A stretch of DNA of 19,344 nt from Candidatus Shapirobacteria bacterium UBA1435 (GCA_002329385.1 DCTR01000038.1:179-19522); one strand, 5' to 3'; positions 5,679-12,384 are shown, numbered from the stretch's first letter. Notes: generated by a model not told the origin, from the letters alone. Made by a program: numbers and translations.

Positions 5679-7910
5679 CTATTCAGGTATTCTCACCAAA
5701 TCAGGATCATATGCTAACTTATTTGGTAATACCAGCACCTCTTTAATTTTTGGTTCAGTCTCCTTAACAAACGTTAAATATTGGTCCTGCCTTAGCGTGC
5801 CTATCGCTCTACGCCTTTTCATTTCCTCATAAATATCAATTCCGTATATTCTCTTAACCAATACAGCGTGGTCTTGAGCCCCTTCTGACTCCATTGTGAT
5901 TCTTCGTCTTTCAGTGGAAGATAAAACTCGATAGTGTGCTCTGCGATATATCAATTCTAAACCCTCCTTTGCCTCTGCACTTCTCTCGGTCTCATACGTA
6001 TCTTCGCCAAGCAATCCTGAGCTTATGAGGTATAGTCTTCTCAACGCAAAATTTATGAAATTTTCTCTGATTCGTTGGTCGGTTACCACTGGCCTCCTTG
6101 CTCTATCAAGTATATTTCTTTTTGTGTCAAGCCAAAAATCAAACGAGCCATCTACCCCATTCACTATTAAAGTCAGCTTGTGTTCTCTGGGTCTGTCCCT
6201 GTCTATCCTAAACGTCATAGAATCAACCCCGTGTAGATTCAATTCAGGGTTCAGTGTTAAAGGGAATTGGTCTCCCCTCGGTGAAACAAACCACAGTGAA
6301 TTATTAAGTATCTCGTCCCACAAAAAGGCGTTCTCTCTGGCTAGCCTTTCTAGCGTTTCCGGTGTTTCATTAAAAAAATTCGCTAAATATAGATTTGTTC
6401 TTTCCGCTTCAAACTGCTCTTTCTCGGTCAAAGGTTTAGCCAATAGTGCCGCATCAAATTCGCGAAGGACCTTTACTTTCTGAGCCACCCCTTTCCTGGG
6501 GACATCTTTGCTGGTTACGCCCCCTGGATATAATGTTATCCTGGCAATTCTCCTCAACGCTGTTAACAGGTCACACTCTGACGTTGACGATAATCTCGGT
6601 AACAGCGATCCCAGTATTTCGGCTTCGCCCGGATTCAACCGTGGGCTAAGCACCGCCCACCTTTCCTTAATGGCATTTATTGTTGACGAGCGGCCAATCG
6701 TCACGTATTCCGAATATCCTCCAACCATCTCGTTAAATGGAAGAAATTGAGAGAGACGAACCTCAACCCTTTGTCCACATCTATTTACAATTTCTCTGCT
6801 TGTACTGTTAGCCTCGACAAGTCCAGTTATTTGCGCAAATTCAAGTTGGGCTTCGTCTAATGCTCGCTTTAGGTTTCTAGATGCTGCACCAATTTCCGCG
6901 TCCAGTGCTCTTCTGGCTACAATCGGACCATATCTTCTGTCTATCTGGTTACTAACCGTCTCCAGAACTGGTACGTTATTACCGTATAGTGCCGCCATTG
7001 TTAAATCATAAATCAAACTTAAGTGGGGATAGTCTTCACTTACCCGGGAAGTAGACAAGTAGGATGCCCTATGAGTCAAAAAATCTAAATAGGCATGGCC
7101 CAACTTTTGTAATTCCTGGCCTCTTTCCCCTGCCGTCATTGCCAAGCCCTCTCCAAGCACTTGGCAATCTCTCAAGCCCATCGCCACCACTGGACTCTCT
7201 CGATAGGCATATCTAGCGAACAATTTGTTATCGGCCGTCTTCTCGATATATGCCGATAAAGAATCCACCATATATTCCACTCGTTGTCCTCCGCCACTTT
7301 TTGCCAATACTTTTTTTGCACCCGTCAAAGTCCCTGCTAGATCTTGAACCACCAATGGCTCGCCCGTATTGGTGGCATTTCCTCTTACTGAAAAGACATC
7401 CATGGCCATCTTTCTTAAAAATAAATTTCTTATCGCTACCGCCTCTCCCGCCCTTGCTGAATGTCTTTCAATCTCTGGGTCATATTTTTCTCTGAGCTCG
7501 GTAATCGTTTTTTGATATCTTCCTTTCGATTGGCTACGTTTTGCCTGGCTCTTCTCTTGTTCGTATAGATCTCTATTCGCCTCTGCCACCCTTTTGTGCG
7601 ATCCTTCCACCATTCTGTATTCGTTCAAGATCTCCACATATGCGATTAATCTTGCCACATTTCCGGCAATTGGTCTATCTATCCCATAGCTTTTTGCTAA
7701 TTGGTTTGGTTCTCCTTCGAAACCTGCCAGCGATTGCTGAATTCCTGCAAGCCGTCCCTCTAAAGCCCAATCAATTTCTTCCCAGTTTCTCTCTTTGGTC
7801 AACAACCATTTATCATCTATTGGGTGGACTTCAATACTCTCGTTCCCACTTCGGCCAAGATCTTTGCCCGGAATATTAATCACCCTTAATCTTTCAACAT
7901 CTGCTGCCAT
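5679..7910 (-). CDS. Large 743-aa cytosolic protein of unknown function
   Basis: This is the longest gene in the window, with no signal peptide or membrane helix. The N-terminal two thirds look strongly helical and rich in Arg, Glu, Ala and Leu, with a likely coiled-coil stretch around residues 95-145 (HKRVAEANRDLYEQEKSQAK and onward). A shorter segment at about 550-610 looks beta-rich (LWFVSPRGDQFPLTL; KLTLIVNGVDGSFDFWL). I see no Walker, HExxH, nuclease or kinase motif. Its composition resembles the HEGLH protein at 1277-2203 more than its neighbours, so the two may be scaffold-like or belong to the same lineage-specific system; this is only an impression. TATAAT seven bases before ATG 7910 supports the start. 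Confidence 0.85.
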   Translation of the reverse strand: MAADVERLRVINIPGKDLGRSGNESIEVHPIDDKWLLTKERNWEEIDWALEGRLAGIQQSLAGFEGEPNQLAKSYGIDRPIAGNVARLIAYVEILNEYRMVEGSHKRVAEANRDLYEQEKSQAKRSQSKGRYQKTITELREKYDPEIERHSARAGEAVAIRNLFLRKMAMDVFSVRGNATNTGEPLVVQDLAGTLTGAKKVLAKSGGGQRVEYMVDSLSAYIEKTADNKLFARYAYRESPVVAMGLRDCQVLGEGLAMTAGERGQELQKLGHAYLDFLTHRASYLSTSRVSEDYPHLSLIYDLTMAALYGNNVPVLETVSNQIDRRYGPIVARRALDAEIGAASRNLKRALDEAQLEFAQITGLVEANSTSREIVNRCGQRVEVRLSQFLPFNEMVGGYSEYVTIGRSSTINAIKERWAVLSPRLNPGEAEILGSLLPRLSSTSECDLLTALRRIARITLYPGGVTSKDVPRKGVAQKVKVLREFDAALLAKPLTEKEQFEAERTNLYLANFFNETPETLERLARENAFLWDEILNNSLWFVSPRGDQFPLTLNPELNLHGVDSMTFRIDRDRPREHKLTLIVNGVDGSFDFWLDTKRNILDRARRPVVTDQRIRENFINFALRRLYLISSGLLGEDTYETERSAEAKEGLELIYRRAHYRVLSSTERRRITMESEGAQDHAVLVKRIYGIDIYEEMKRRRAIGTLRQDQYLTFVKETEPKIKEVLVLPNKLAYDPDLVRIPE

Positions 7911-7917
7911 AGTGAAT

Positions 7918-7923
7918 ATTATA
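7918..7923 (-). promoter_or_regulatory. -10 hexamer TATAAT of the 743-aa gene
   Basis: On the minus strand TATAAT is followed by ATTCACT and the ATG at 7910. There is no SD. This gene therefore has its own leaderless-type promoter within the 132 bases separating it from the nuclease gene. Confidence 0.5.
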
Positions 7924-8042
7924 AACTTCAGTCATACAAAGCTGAAATTAACAATAAGAGCAACAAAATAACTCCTCAATTTACAGTTTCATGGAATATT
8001 GATTTACACAATCAATAACTTCGTGACCTTAAATCAATCTGA

Positions 8043-8576
8043 CTAAAAGTTTTTATCTTCAACAACTAAAGCCTTTTTATCTGTTATTATAAATTTTTTC
8101 AATACATTCATATATTTATTTTGAGTTTCTTGTGGAACAATTTCTTTGCTCAACTTTTTTACAAATCCGTTGTTTCTAACTATTTCTTTTCCGGAATCAA
8201 AATAAAATCCTTCCTGAGTGGCCACAAAAAACCATGTTTCCTGCCAACATTGAATCACGCTTGTCGCGTCCTCAAGTAATCCGAGAGCAGTCTTTTCGTT
8301 AAGCTCTTTCCTATATTTCACTTCGACAAAATGTACTTCGGTTTTGTCGTTTTTGATTAATATGAAATCCGGTGATTGTTTGATTGTCGTCAACACTCCG
8401 TAGTTTTTAATCAATTTTCTGTATTGTGCTAGTTCTGGAGTAGTTCTCTCATATCCGAAAGGAATAATCGTGAAGGTGTGTCTTGGGTCGTCTCTAATCA
8501 TCATTTCGAACAACAATTCCGCAATTTTCCCTTTAATAAAACTTTCTATTAATTTATTGTTGTTGTATGTCTTCAT
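8043..8576 (-). CDS. PD-(D/E)XK nuclease-like protein
   Basis: The 177-aa protein shows the nuclease core in order: Glu20 in KGKIAELLFEMMI, Asp70 in QSPDFILIKND, and the pair Glu85/Lys87 in VHFVEVKYRK. The P-D...E-x-K arrangement at the end of two adjacent strands is diagnostic for the restriction-endonuclease fold, and the following helix (ALGLLEDATSVIQCW) also fits. The substrate could be foreign DNA, Holliday-type branches or RNA; no methyltransferase or specificity subunit lies next to it. It is a single-gene unit between the 743-aa gene and a divergent lipoprotein. Only a weak -10 candidate (TAGCAT) lies before the start. Confidence 0.75.
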   Translation of the reverse strand: MKTYNNNKLIESFIKGKIAELLFEMMIRDDPRHTFTIIPFGYERTTPELAQYRKLIKNYGVLTTIKQSPDFILIKNDKTEVHFVEVKYRKELNEKTALGLLEDATSVIQCWQETWFFVATQEGFYFDSGKEIVRNNGFVKKLSKEIVPQETQNKYMNVLKKFIITDKKALVVEDKNF

Positions 8577-8675
8577 GACTAATGCTAACAGAATTATTCT
8601 TGCTGTATTTTTTTATTGAGTCTATCTTGTCAAGGTTAGAGAATAGACATGGCGACGGCTAACCATAAAAAAGTA

Positions 8676-8681
8676 TATAAT
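8676..8681 (+). promoter_or_regulatory. -10 hexamer TATAAT of the lipoprotein gene
   Basis: TATAAT is followed by GCGTT and ATG 8687, a five-base gap. No SD is present. Confidence 0.5.
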
Positions 8682-8686
8682 GCGTT

Positions 8687-9220
8687 ATGAACAAAAAAAT
8701 AATTACTGGGATGGTTCTGGTCTCATCATTGCTTCTTAGTAGCTGTAATCTTGGACAAAAAGTAAGTCAAAACGCCAGCAACAAAATCGCCGAAAAGATA
8801 ATTGAGTCGCAAAGTGGCGGCAAGATCGATGTCGATTCAAATAACGGCAAGGTAATCATCAAAACCGAAGACGGTCAGTCGGAATTTTCTGCCGGTAGCG
8901 AAATAAAATTACCCGATAATTTTCCCAAAGAACTGATTTTAGCCATCGACGCCAAAATAATTATGTCCACATCTTCGGATCAGGGGGCATCGGTGACCTA
9001 TGTCACCAATTCCAGTCAGGAAGAGATCGTCACTAAGTATAAGAATTTCTTTGCCAATGGCTGGAAGAAGACGGTGGAGGTAGACACCGGCGAAGGGAAA
9101 ATGTTGAGTTTTTCCAAAACCGATCAAAACGCCATGGTGATCATTGGTGAAAATAACACCAACGATCAATCCGGCAAAACCCTGGTCAGTTTGACTTTGG
9201 CAACGGAAACTTCTGAATAA
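8687..9220 (+). CDS. Lipoprotein with extracytoplasmic domain of unknown function
   Basis: The signal peptide MNKKIITGMVLVSSLLLSSC ends in a lipobox (LSSC) with Cys20 as the lipidation site. A helical linker (NASNKIAEKIIESQSGGK) leads to a stretch of short repeats around IDVDSNNGKVIIKTEDGQ, and then to a compact domain that starts at LPDNFPKELIL. The parts ...LPDNFPKE..., STSSDQGASVTYVT and YKNFFANGWKK resemble a widespread family of small bacterial lipoproteins whose role is not known. It is a single-gene unit with its own promoter. Its stop lies about 220 bases before the inverted-repeat element. Confidence 0.85.
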   Translation: MNKKIITGMVLVSSLLLSSCNLGQKVSQNASNKIAEKIIESQSGGKIDVDSNNGKVIIKTEDGQSEFSAGSEIKLPDNFPKELILAIDAKIIMSTSSDQGASVTYVTNSSQEEIVTKYKNFFANGWKKTVEVDTGEGKMLSFSKTDQNAMVIIGENNTNDQSGKTLVSLTLATETSE

Positions 9221-9444
9221 TCCGCCTTCCCCCCCAAAAAAACATTAATCACCCTGCCTTGGTTTTTGGATACTTCGTCCCGGTTGCCGTAATCCGACAG
9301 CGGGGGTAAGCGGAGAAAGGTAATCACTGATTGGCATCCTAAGTCTTATAAAATCAATTAAATAATCACTAATTGTTTGGTATTCTTGATTATTTTTCAT
9401 TCTAAGGCTAAAATCACTTCTAGTCTTATAACTGAACATTAACA
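9221..9444. other. Gene-free AT-rich stretch with degenerate direct repeats
   Basis: I see no convincing gene in this stretch. The AT-rich part contains two degenerate copies of the same word order: TAATCACTGATTGG...CATCCTAAGTCTTATA at 9321-9350, and TAATCACTAATTG...CATTCTAAGG...CTAGTCTTATA at 9363-9430. It runs directly into the left end of the inverted-repeat element, so together with the leader of that element the gene-free interval is 9221-9658. A 64-aa minus-strand frame here is low complexity and was rejected. Confidence 0.45.
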
Positions 9445-9463
9445 GTCTAATGGATGGGTATTT
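9445..9463 (+). repeat. Left terminal inverted repeat (19 bp)
   Basis: GTCTAATGGATGGGTATTT is the exact reverse complement of 10915-10933. The match continues with gaps through GAC...TTAC, giving about 33 bases of imperfect terminal repeat. Confidence 0.8.
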
Positions 9464-9477
9464 GACAAATTACCCCC

Positions 9478-9592
9478 TCTCCTTTTCTCCTTTGAGCCAC
9501 AAACTGGTTGAAAGGAGGAAAGGAGAAATAACTTGATCCTTTAAAGAAGGATCCTCCGGGCGGGCCGATGTTTGGCTAAGGCAAGCCGTCCG
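9478..9592 (+). promoter_or_regulatory. Structured leader: three successive hairpins before the isomerase-like gene
   Basis: Three stems follow one another. Stem 1 pairs the pyrimidine run 9478-9493 with the purine run 9511-9526, 16 bp with one G-U pair and a 17-base loop. Stem 2 pairs GATCCTT (9535-9541) with AAGGATC (9547-9553). Stem 3 pairs CGGGCGG (9557-9563) with CCGTCCG (9586-9592), seven pairs with one G-U. The purine arm of stem 1 contains an SD-like AAAGGAGG followed by AAGGAG, seven bases and TTG-ATC-CTT-TAA, which could be a four-codon mini-ORF. This could be an attenuator-like leader or simply the folded end of the mobile unit; no riboswitch class is recognised. Confidence 0.5.
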
Positions 9593-9644
9593 CAAATTAC
9601 TCAAGCTTGGACTTGGGGAGCCATAAGTGTGTCCGAAGCATCAC

Positions 9645-9652
9645 AAGGGAGG
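9645..9652 (+). promoter_or_regulatory. Shine-Dalgarno AAGGGAGG deciding the start of the isomerase-like gene
   Basis: AAGGGAGG ends six bases before ATG 9659, which is optimal SD spacing. This fixes the start at 9659 rather than the in-frame TTG at 9572, which has no SD. Such a site is rare in this window. Confidence 0.75.
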
Positions 9653-9658
9653 AATCAC

Positions 9659-10756
9659 ATGTCATCGGTCAATCGTCTGCATTCTTGGCCAAGCTGGACG
9701 CTTGGGCCAAGGGCTGCCCACCCGAAGTTTGGCGGCAGCACCATCGTCGGCGGCATCACCCGTGTTGACGAAAGGTTACGGCTCATAAAGCGCGCCTTTC
9801 CCAACGATCTGACTTCCGCGCATCTCTGGCACGAGGTAGGCACGAACCTGGCGGCATATGCGCCTTTCAACAGTCCCAATGCCGTTTCGTGGGCGGACTT
9901 TGTCCTGGGCATCGAAAGTGGCGAATATCCCAAAGTCGCCGCCCTCACCGTTCCCGCTTTCGGACTGCCGTCGGTTCACTGTGGCGCCCTGCTCAATCCC
10001 GACAGTTCGGTCAGCGAAATGTACGAAACCATGCACGTGAACGCCATCGTCAAGACACAGCTTCTCAAGGCAAGGGATCTTGGCCTGGGCATCTGTATCT
10101 GGTGGCCGGCGTGGGACTCAAAAAGGCAGTATCACGGCAAAGTCGAAGACGACGATGCCTTCTCGTCTGCCGATGCCTGGGACTACCTGGTCGAATCCTG
10201 GTCCAATATCGTCACTCTCGCCGAGCGCACCCTCTATGACAACTATGGCATTGCGGTTGCCGGCGATCAGCCCTTGGTGTGGCTGGAATGGAAACCGGAA
10301 GTTCCGGGTCAGGACTACATCAACACCATCGGCCGCGCCATCCGTTTTTGCCACGATGTCAACCAGGTCTTTGGCCGACGGGTCATGGTCATCAACAACG
10401 AGTGGGCCCATTTGCTCATCGGCGGTAGCACCGTTGAGGAGGGGACCAGACTCACCTCCGAAGCCGGGCTCTTTACTGGCTTTTTCCATGCCAATTCGGC
10501 CGATCTTGCCATCGTGAAGATCGACGAAGCCACGGGCGAAGTCTTGGAAGGAACCCCGGGAGACGACCGCGACTGGTATGTGGGTGCCGGTGGCCTGGCA
10601 CGTTTGGCTGACCAGCAGGCTGCGGTCAATCTGATCGCCGCCTCCGGCATGCCTATCGTCGCCGAACACGATATCGACCCTCAAGGCGATGACCCGCTGG
10701 CCTACTACACCAGGTCACGCGAAGCCCTGGAAAAGATGTTCGAAGACGCAAGCTAG
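9659..10756 (+). CDS. Xylose-isomerase-like TIM-barrel sugar isomerase (putative)
   Basis: The 365-aa product reads as a divergent sugar isomerase of the xylose-isomerase-like TIM barrel. Markers in order are WLEWKP (208-213, compare the EPKP motif and its metal-binding Glu), NNEWAH (246-251, compare NxExNH with metal Glu248 and His251), FHANS (276-280) and PGDDRD (300-305, the metal Asp cluster). His55 and His58 (SAHLWHEV) and IWWPAWD (147-153) lie where the substrate-binding residues would sit. The order and spacing fit the family, but overall similarity looks low, so it could equally be an epimerase or rhamnose-isomerase relative. Its codons are strongly GC-biased (GCC, GGC, ATC, CTG) unlike its neighbours. 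It is the only gene between the inverted repeats. Confidence 0.65.
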   Translation: MSSVNRLHSWPSWTLGPRAAHPKFGGSTIVGGITRVDERLRLIKRAFPNDLTSAHLWHEVGTNLAAYAPFNSPNAVSWADFVLGIESGEYPKVAALTVPAFGLPSVHCGALLNPDSSVSEMYETMHVNAIVKTQLLKARDLGLGICIWWPAWDSKRQYHGKVEDDDAFSSADAWDYLVESWSNIVTLAERTLYDNYGIAVAGDQPLVWLEWKPEVPGQDYINTIGRAIRFCHDVNQVFGRRVMVINNEWAHLLIGGSTVEEGTRLTSEAGLFTGFFHANSADLAIVKIDEATGEVLEGTPGDDRDWYVGAGGLARLADQQAAVNLIAASGMPIVAEHDIDPQGDDPLAYYTRSREALEKMFEDAS

Positions 10757-10773
10757 TCTTTTCCATGCGCAAA

Positions 10774-10821
10774 GGATGCGGCAGGGTCGGGCTTCCGATC
10801 GTTCTGGCCCTGCCGCCATCC
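10774..10821 (+). terminator. Long GC hairpin downstream of the isomerase-like gene
   Basis: GGATGCGGCAGGG (10774-10786) pairs with CCCTGCCGCCATCC (10808-10821) in a 13-bp stem with one bulged base. It starts 18 bases after the stop codon and has the GC content of a terminator, but no U-run follows directly; T-rich sequence appears only at about 10851. A second weaker stem (TAAATTTTTTCGCC with GGCAAAAAAGATTTA) lies just beyond. Confidence 0.55.
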
Positions 10822-10914
10822 GTTACTTCCGTCATGTCATTTGCGGTAAATTTTTTCGCCTCAAAGCCGGCAAAAAAGATTTACTCCAAATATCTAAGGC
10901 GGAAGTAACAATCA

Positions 10915-10933
10915 AAATACCCATCCATTAGAC
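10915..10933 (-). repeat. Right terminal inverted repeat (19 bp)
   Basis: AAATACCCATCCATTAGAC is the exact reverse complement of 9445-9463. It is followed by CATTAATC, which matches the left flank CATTAACA at six of eight bases. Confidence 0.8.
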
Positions 10934-10989
10934 CATTAATCTATTTTTTTAGGCCTTACCAATGCCGTTTATTTCGGCAAACCAAAGTC

Positions 10990-11667
10990 TTAATACGGCT
11001 GAAAGGTGATTGAATTGATCCCATTTTTTCTCAAATTTTCACACATATTCCCCTCATACATCTTCCCTCCGGATTCTTGTTGATACAAAATCGCCTCTTT
11101 CTCGTCAATCGGTATCCAGCAAGCCGCCAAAATAAAATCCGGGCAATCAATTGTCTTGGCCGCCAGGCCATTGACATCTTCATCGCCAGTTTGGCAATTA
11201 TTACTAATCTCCTGGAGATTTTCCAAGGGGACGATTTCCATCGTCTGTTTGATTGGCTGGCCTTCATTGTCTTTACCGACTCCGGTAAAAATTCTGTTTT
11301 TGGTGGCCGATAACTTATAAGAATAATTTCCCTGCTGGTCAACGCTGACCTCTTTTTGAACAAAGTCATTCTCATCTCCGCCCATACCCAGATAAACAAA
11401 ACGAAAAATTTTGACATAATCTTTAGAGATTAACGGAAAGCCCCTCATTACCACCTGTCTGTCTTTAAAGTTCAACACCACCTTTTCCTCTTCTGTTGAA
11501 TAATTCTCTTTATTCTTGTCTGGGGTTTGACCGCTTTTCGCTGTGTTTTTTGATGGGTCAGTGGTCACCTCCGGCTTAGTTGACTTGCGGCAAAATACCA
11601 AAATAAAGGCAATAGTTAGGGTTATCAACAGTAAAACTATTATCAATGTTTTTTTATTCTTTAGCAT
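10990..11667 (-). CDS. Membrane-anchored extracytoplasmic protein of unknown function
   Basis: The 225-aa product has a basic head (MLKNKKT), a single membrane helix (7-25), and a long hydrophilic linker rich in Ser, Thr, Lys and Glu (30-60). Its extracytoplasmic part begins VVLNFKDRQVVMRGF and ends with four Cys residues (NNCQTGDED, TIDCPDF, AACW, NMCENL), which could form two disulfides. I do not recognise the family. It is separated by 17 bases from the 64-aa ORF upstream and may be translated after it. It lies between the two GC-rich segments but has the AT-rich composition of the host. Confidence 0.75.
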   Translation of the reverse strand: MLKNKKTLIIVLLLITLTIAFILVFCRKSTKPEVTTDPSKNTAKSGQTPDKNKENYSTEEEKVVLNFKDRQVVMRGFPLISKDYVKIFRFVYLGMGGDENDFVQKEVSVDQQGNYSYKLSATKNRIFTGVGKDNEGQPIKQTMEIVPLENLQEISNNCQTGDEDVNGLAAKTIDCPDFILAACWIPIDEKEAILYQQESGGKMYEGNMCENLRKNGINSITFQPY

Positions 11668-11684
11668 GCTTCAATTGTCGCGCT

Positions 11685-11879
11685 TTAACCTGTTACCGTC
11701 AACGTCTCCGTCGACGAGGGTAAGGTTAGCTTGGAAACCAACGAGTCTACATTCAAACAAATTATCCCATATTTTTTGACAAAAACACTTTGGCCGGATA
11801 TAATCTTCGCTAAAATAGGTAGATTTGAATAGATTAACGCAATCTGATCCAAACCGGCCTGTCTTGTCTGCACATTCAC
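11685..11879 (-). pseudogene. 64-aa reading frame running into the second GC-rich segment; possible gene remnant
   Basis: The minus-strand frame encodes VKKYGIICLNVDSLVSKLTL and similar protein-like sequence and ends in TAA just before the 225-aa gene. A GTG at 11879 is the only start inside the segment end; upstream of it the frame stays open for about 19 further codons into the GC-rich segment without an ATG. Its first codons use the left inverted repeat of that segment. This fits a gene whose 5' part was cut off by the insertion, leaving a C-terminal remnant. A small intact gene with a GTG start is also possible. No family was recognised. Confidence 0.4.
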
Positions 11880-11889
11880 AATCTGCGTT
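11869..11889 (+). repeat. Left imperfect inverted repeat of the second segment
   Basis: The 21 bases pair with 12363-12384 in two perfect blocks of 8 and 10 bp, separated by CAC here and by ACTT in the complement of the other side. Confidence 0.55.
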
Positions 11890-11948
11890 TCTTGTGCCGT
11901 GTTCCTCCGGAGATGTCCGCTAGCCTATCCAAACAGAAACCGCGTACT

Positions 11949-11964
11949 ACCTCGGAAAGGAGGT
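11949..11964 (+). promoter_or_regulatory. Shine-Dalgarno AAAGGAGGT in a small hairpin
   Basis: ACCTC pairs with GAGGT across GGAAAG, so part of the perfect SD AAAGGAGGT (11956-11964) is folded into a five-base-pair stem. The SD is nine bases from ATG 11973 and three from ATG 11967, which favours 11973. The hairpin could limit translation. Confidence 0.6.
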
Positions 11965-11972
11965 GAATGACA

Positions 11973-12338
11973 ATGGGATTCCATGTCTGTGAGTACTGCA
12001 AACCTGGTGCCCGAAACCGCTATCCAAACACAAGTAGTGGCGACGTGACGCTGGTTTTCGAATCCGGTCGGATATGGGAGATGCCCGACATGATCTTGCA
12101 CTATGTCGCAGATCACGGATGGCTTCCACCTGCCGAATTCGTTGACGACGTCCTTCGTGGTCAGGTCGTTTCTGGCAACCGCTTGCAGACCAAAAGCGTG
12201 GTCGCGCCGACTCGTATTGGTTACCTGTCTGGGCAATATCGGCAAGGGGCTGTCCCCCGTGGTTTTGTCGAGAAGCTGGAGTCACTGATGCTCCAAGCCG
12301 CCCGCATGGGTGAGCGTCGGCAATATCGTGGGATGTAA
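11973..12338 (+). CDS. Small putative zinc-binding protein, CxxC plus HxxxxH (121 aa)
   Basis: The 121-aa product begins MGFHVCEYC, with Cys6 and Cys9, and has SGDVTLVFESGRIWEMPDM at 22-40 followed by LHYVADHG with His43 and His48. CxxC plus HxxxxH would suit a single zinc site. The C-terminal half contains YLSGQYRQGAVPRGFVEKLE (84-103), a compact helical end. I have the impression of similar small proteins, likewise GC-rich, in other CPR genomes, but I cannot name a family or a role. SGDVTLxFxSGR suggests a beta hairpin. Start 11973 was chosen for its SD spacing; 11967 would add two residues. Confidence 0.72.
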   Translation: MGFHVCEYCKPGARNRYPNTSSGDVTLVFESGRIWEMPDMILHYVADHGWLPPAEFVDDVLRGQVVSGNRLQTKSVVAPTRIGYLSGQYRQGAVPRGFVEKLESLMLQAARMGERRQYRGM

Positions 12339-12362
12339 TGCCTCGACCCAACATGGCCATCT

Positions 12363-12384
12363 AACGCAGATTAAGTAATGTGCA
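12363..12384 (-). repeat. Right imperfect inverted repeat of the second segment
   Basis: AACGCAGATT-AAGT-AATGTGCA mirrors 11869-11889. Its last eight bases also form the foot of the hairpin at 12377-12460. Confidence 0.55.

Larger units (their letters stand above)
9445..10933. mobile_element. Inverted-repeat-bounded GC-rich element carrying a sugar-isomerase-like gene
   Basis: A 1,489-base segment is bounded by 19-bp perfect inverted repeats, which extend imperfectly about 13 bases further inward. The eight bases outside the left end (CATTAACA) and right end (CATTAATC) share their first six, as an aged target-site duplication might. Inside lie a run of hairpins, one SD-led gene and a strong GC hairpin, while base composition is far more GC-rich than the flanks. 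No transposase is encoded, so this would be a non-autonomous or MITE-like unit with cargo, moved by an enzyme elsewhere. An alternative is a gene-cassette or recombinational exchange whose ends merely happen to be inverted. The boundaries are seen directly; mobility is inferred. Confidence 0.6.
11869..12384. mobile_element. Second GC-rich single-gene segment bounded by imperfect inverted repeats
   Basis: About 516 bases are bounded by TGCACATT-CAC-AATCTGCGTT on the left and its near-complement on the right (AACGCAGATT-AAGT-AATGTGCA), 18 matches with a three- or four-base mismatch in the middle. The inside is GC-rich and holds one SD-led gene. No flanking target duplication is visible. The outer part of the right repeat also takes part in a local hairpin, so a chance contribution cannot be excluded. 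Its design parallels the element at 9445-10933, about 1 kb away. Confidence 0.5.

Noticed and set aside
9245..9439. 64-aa minus-strand frame between the lipoprotein and the first element
   Set aside because: The peptide is low in complexity, crosses degenerate repeats, and has no start signal.
9572..9658. Upstream extension of the isomerase-like frame to TTG 9572
   Set aside because: The TTG lies inside a hairpin, has no SD, and an in-frame ATG at 9659 has a perfect SD at ideal spacing.
10118..10684. 188-aa minus-strand frame opposite the isomerase-like gene, and similar long frames nearby
   Set aside because: Long antisense frames are expected in GC-rich coding DNA; the plus-strand frame has the SD and the recognisable motifs.
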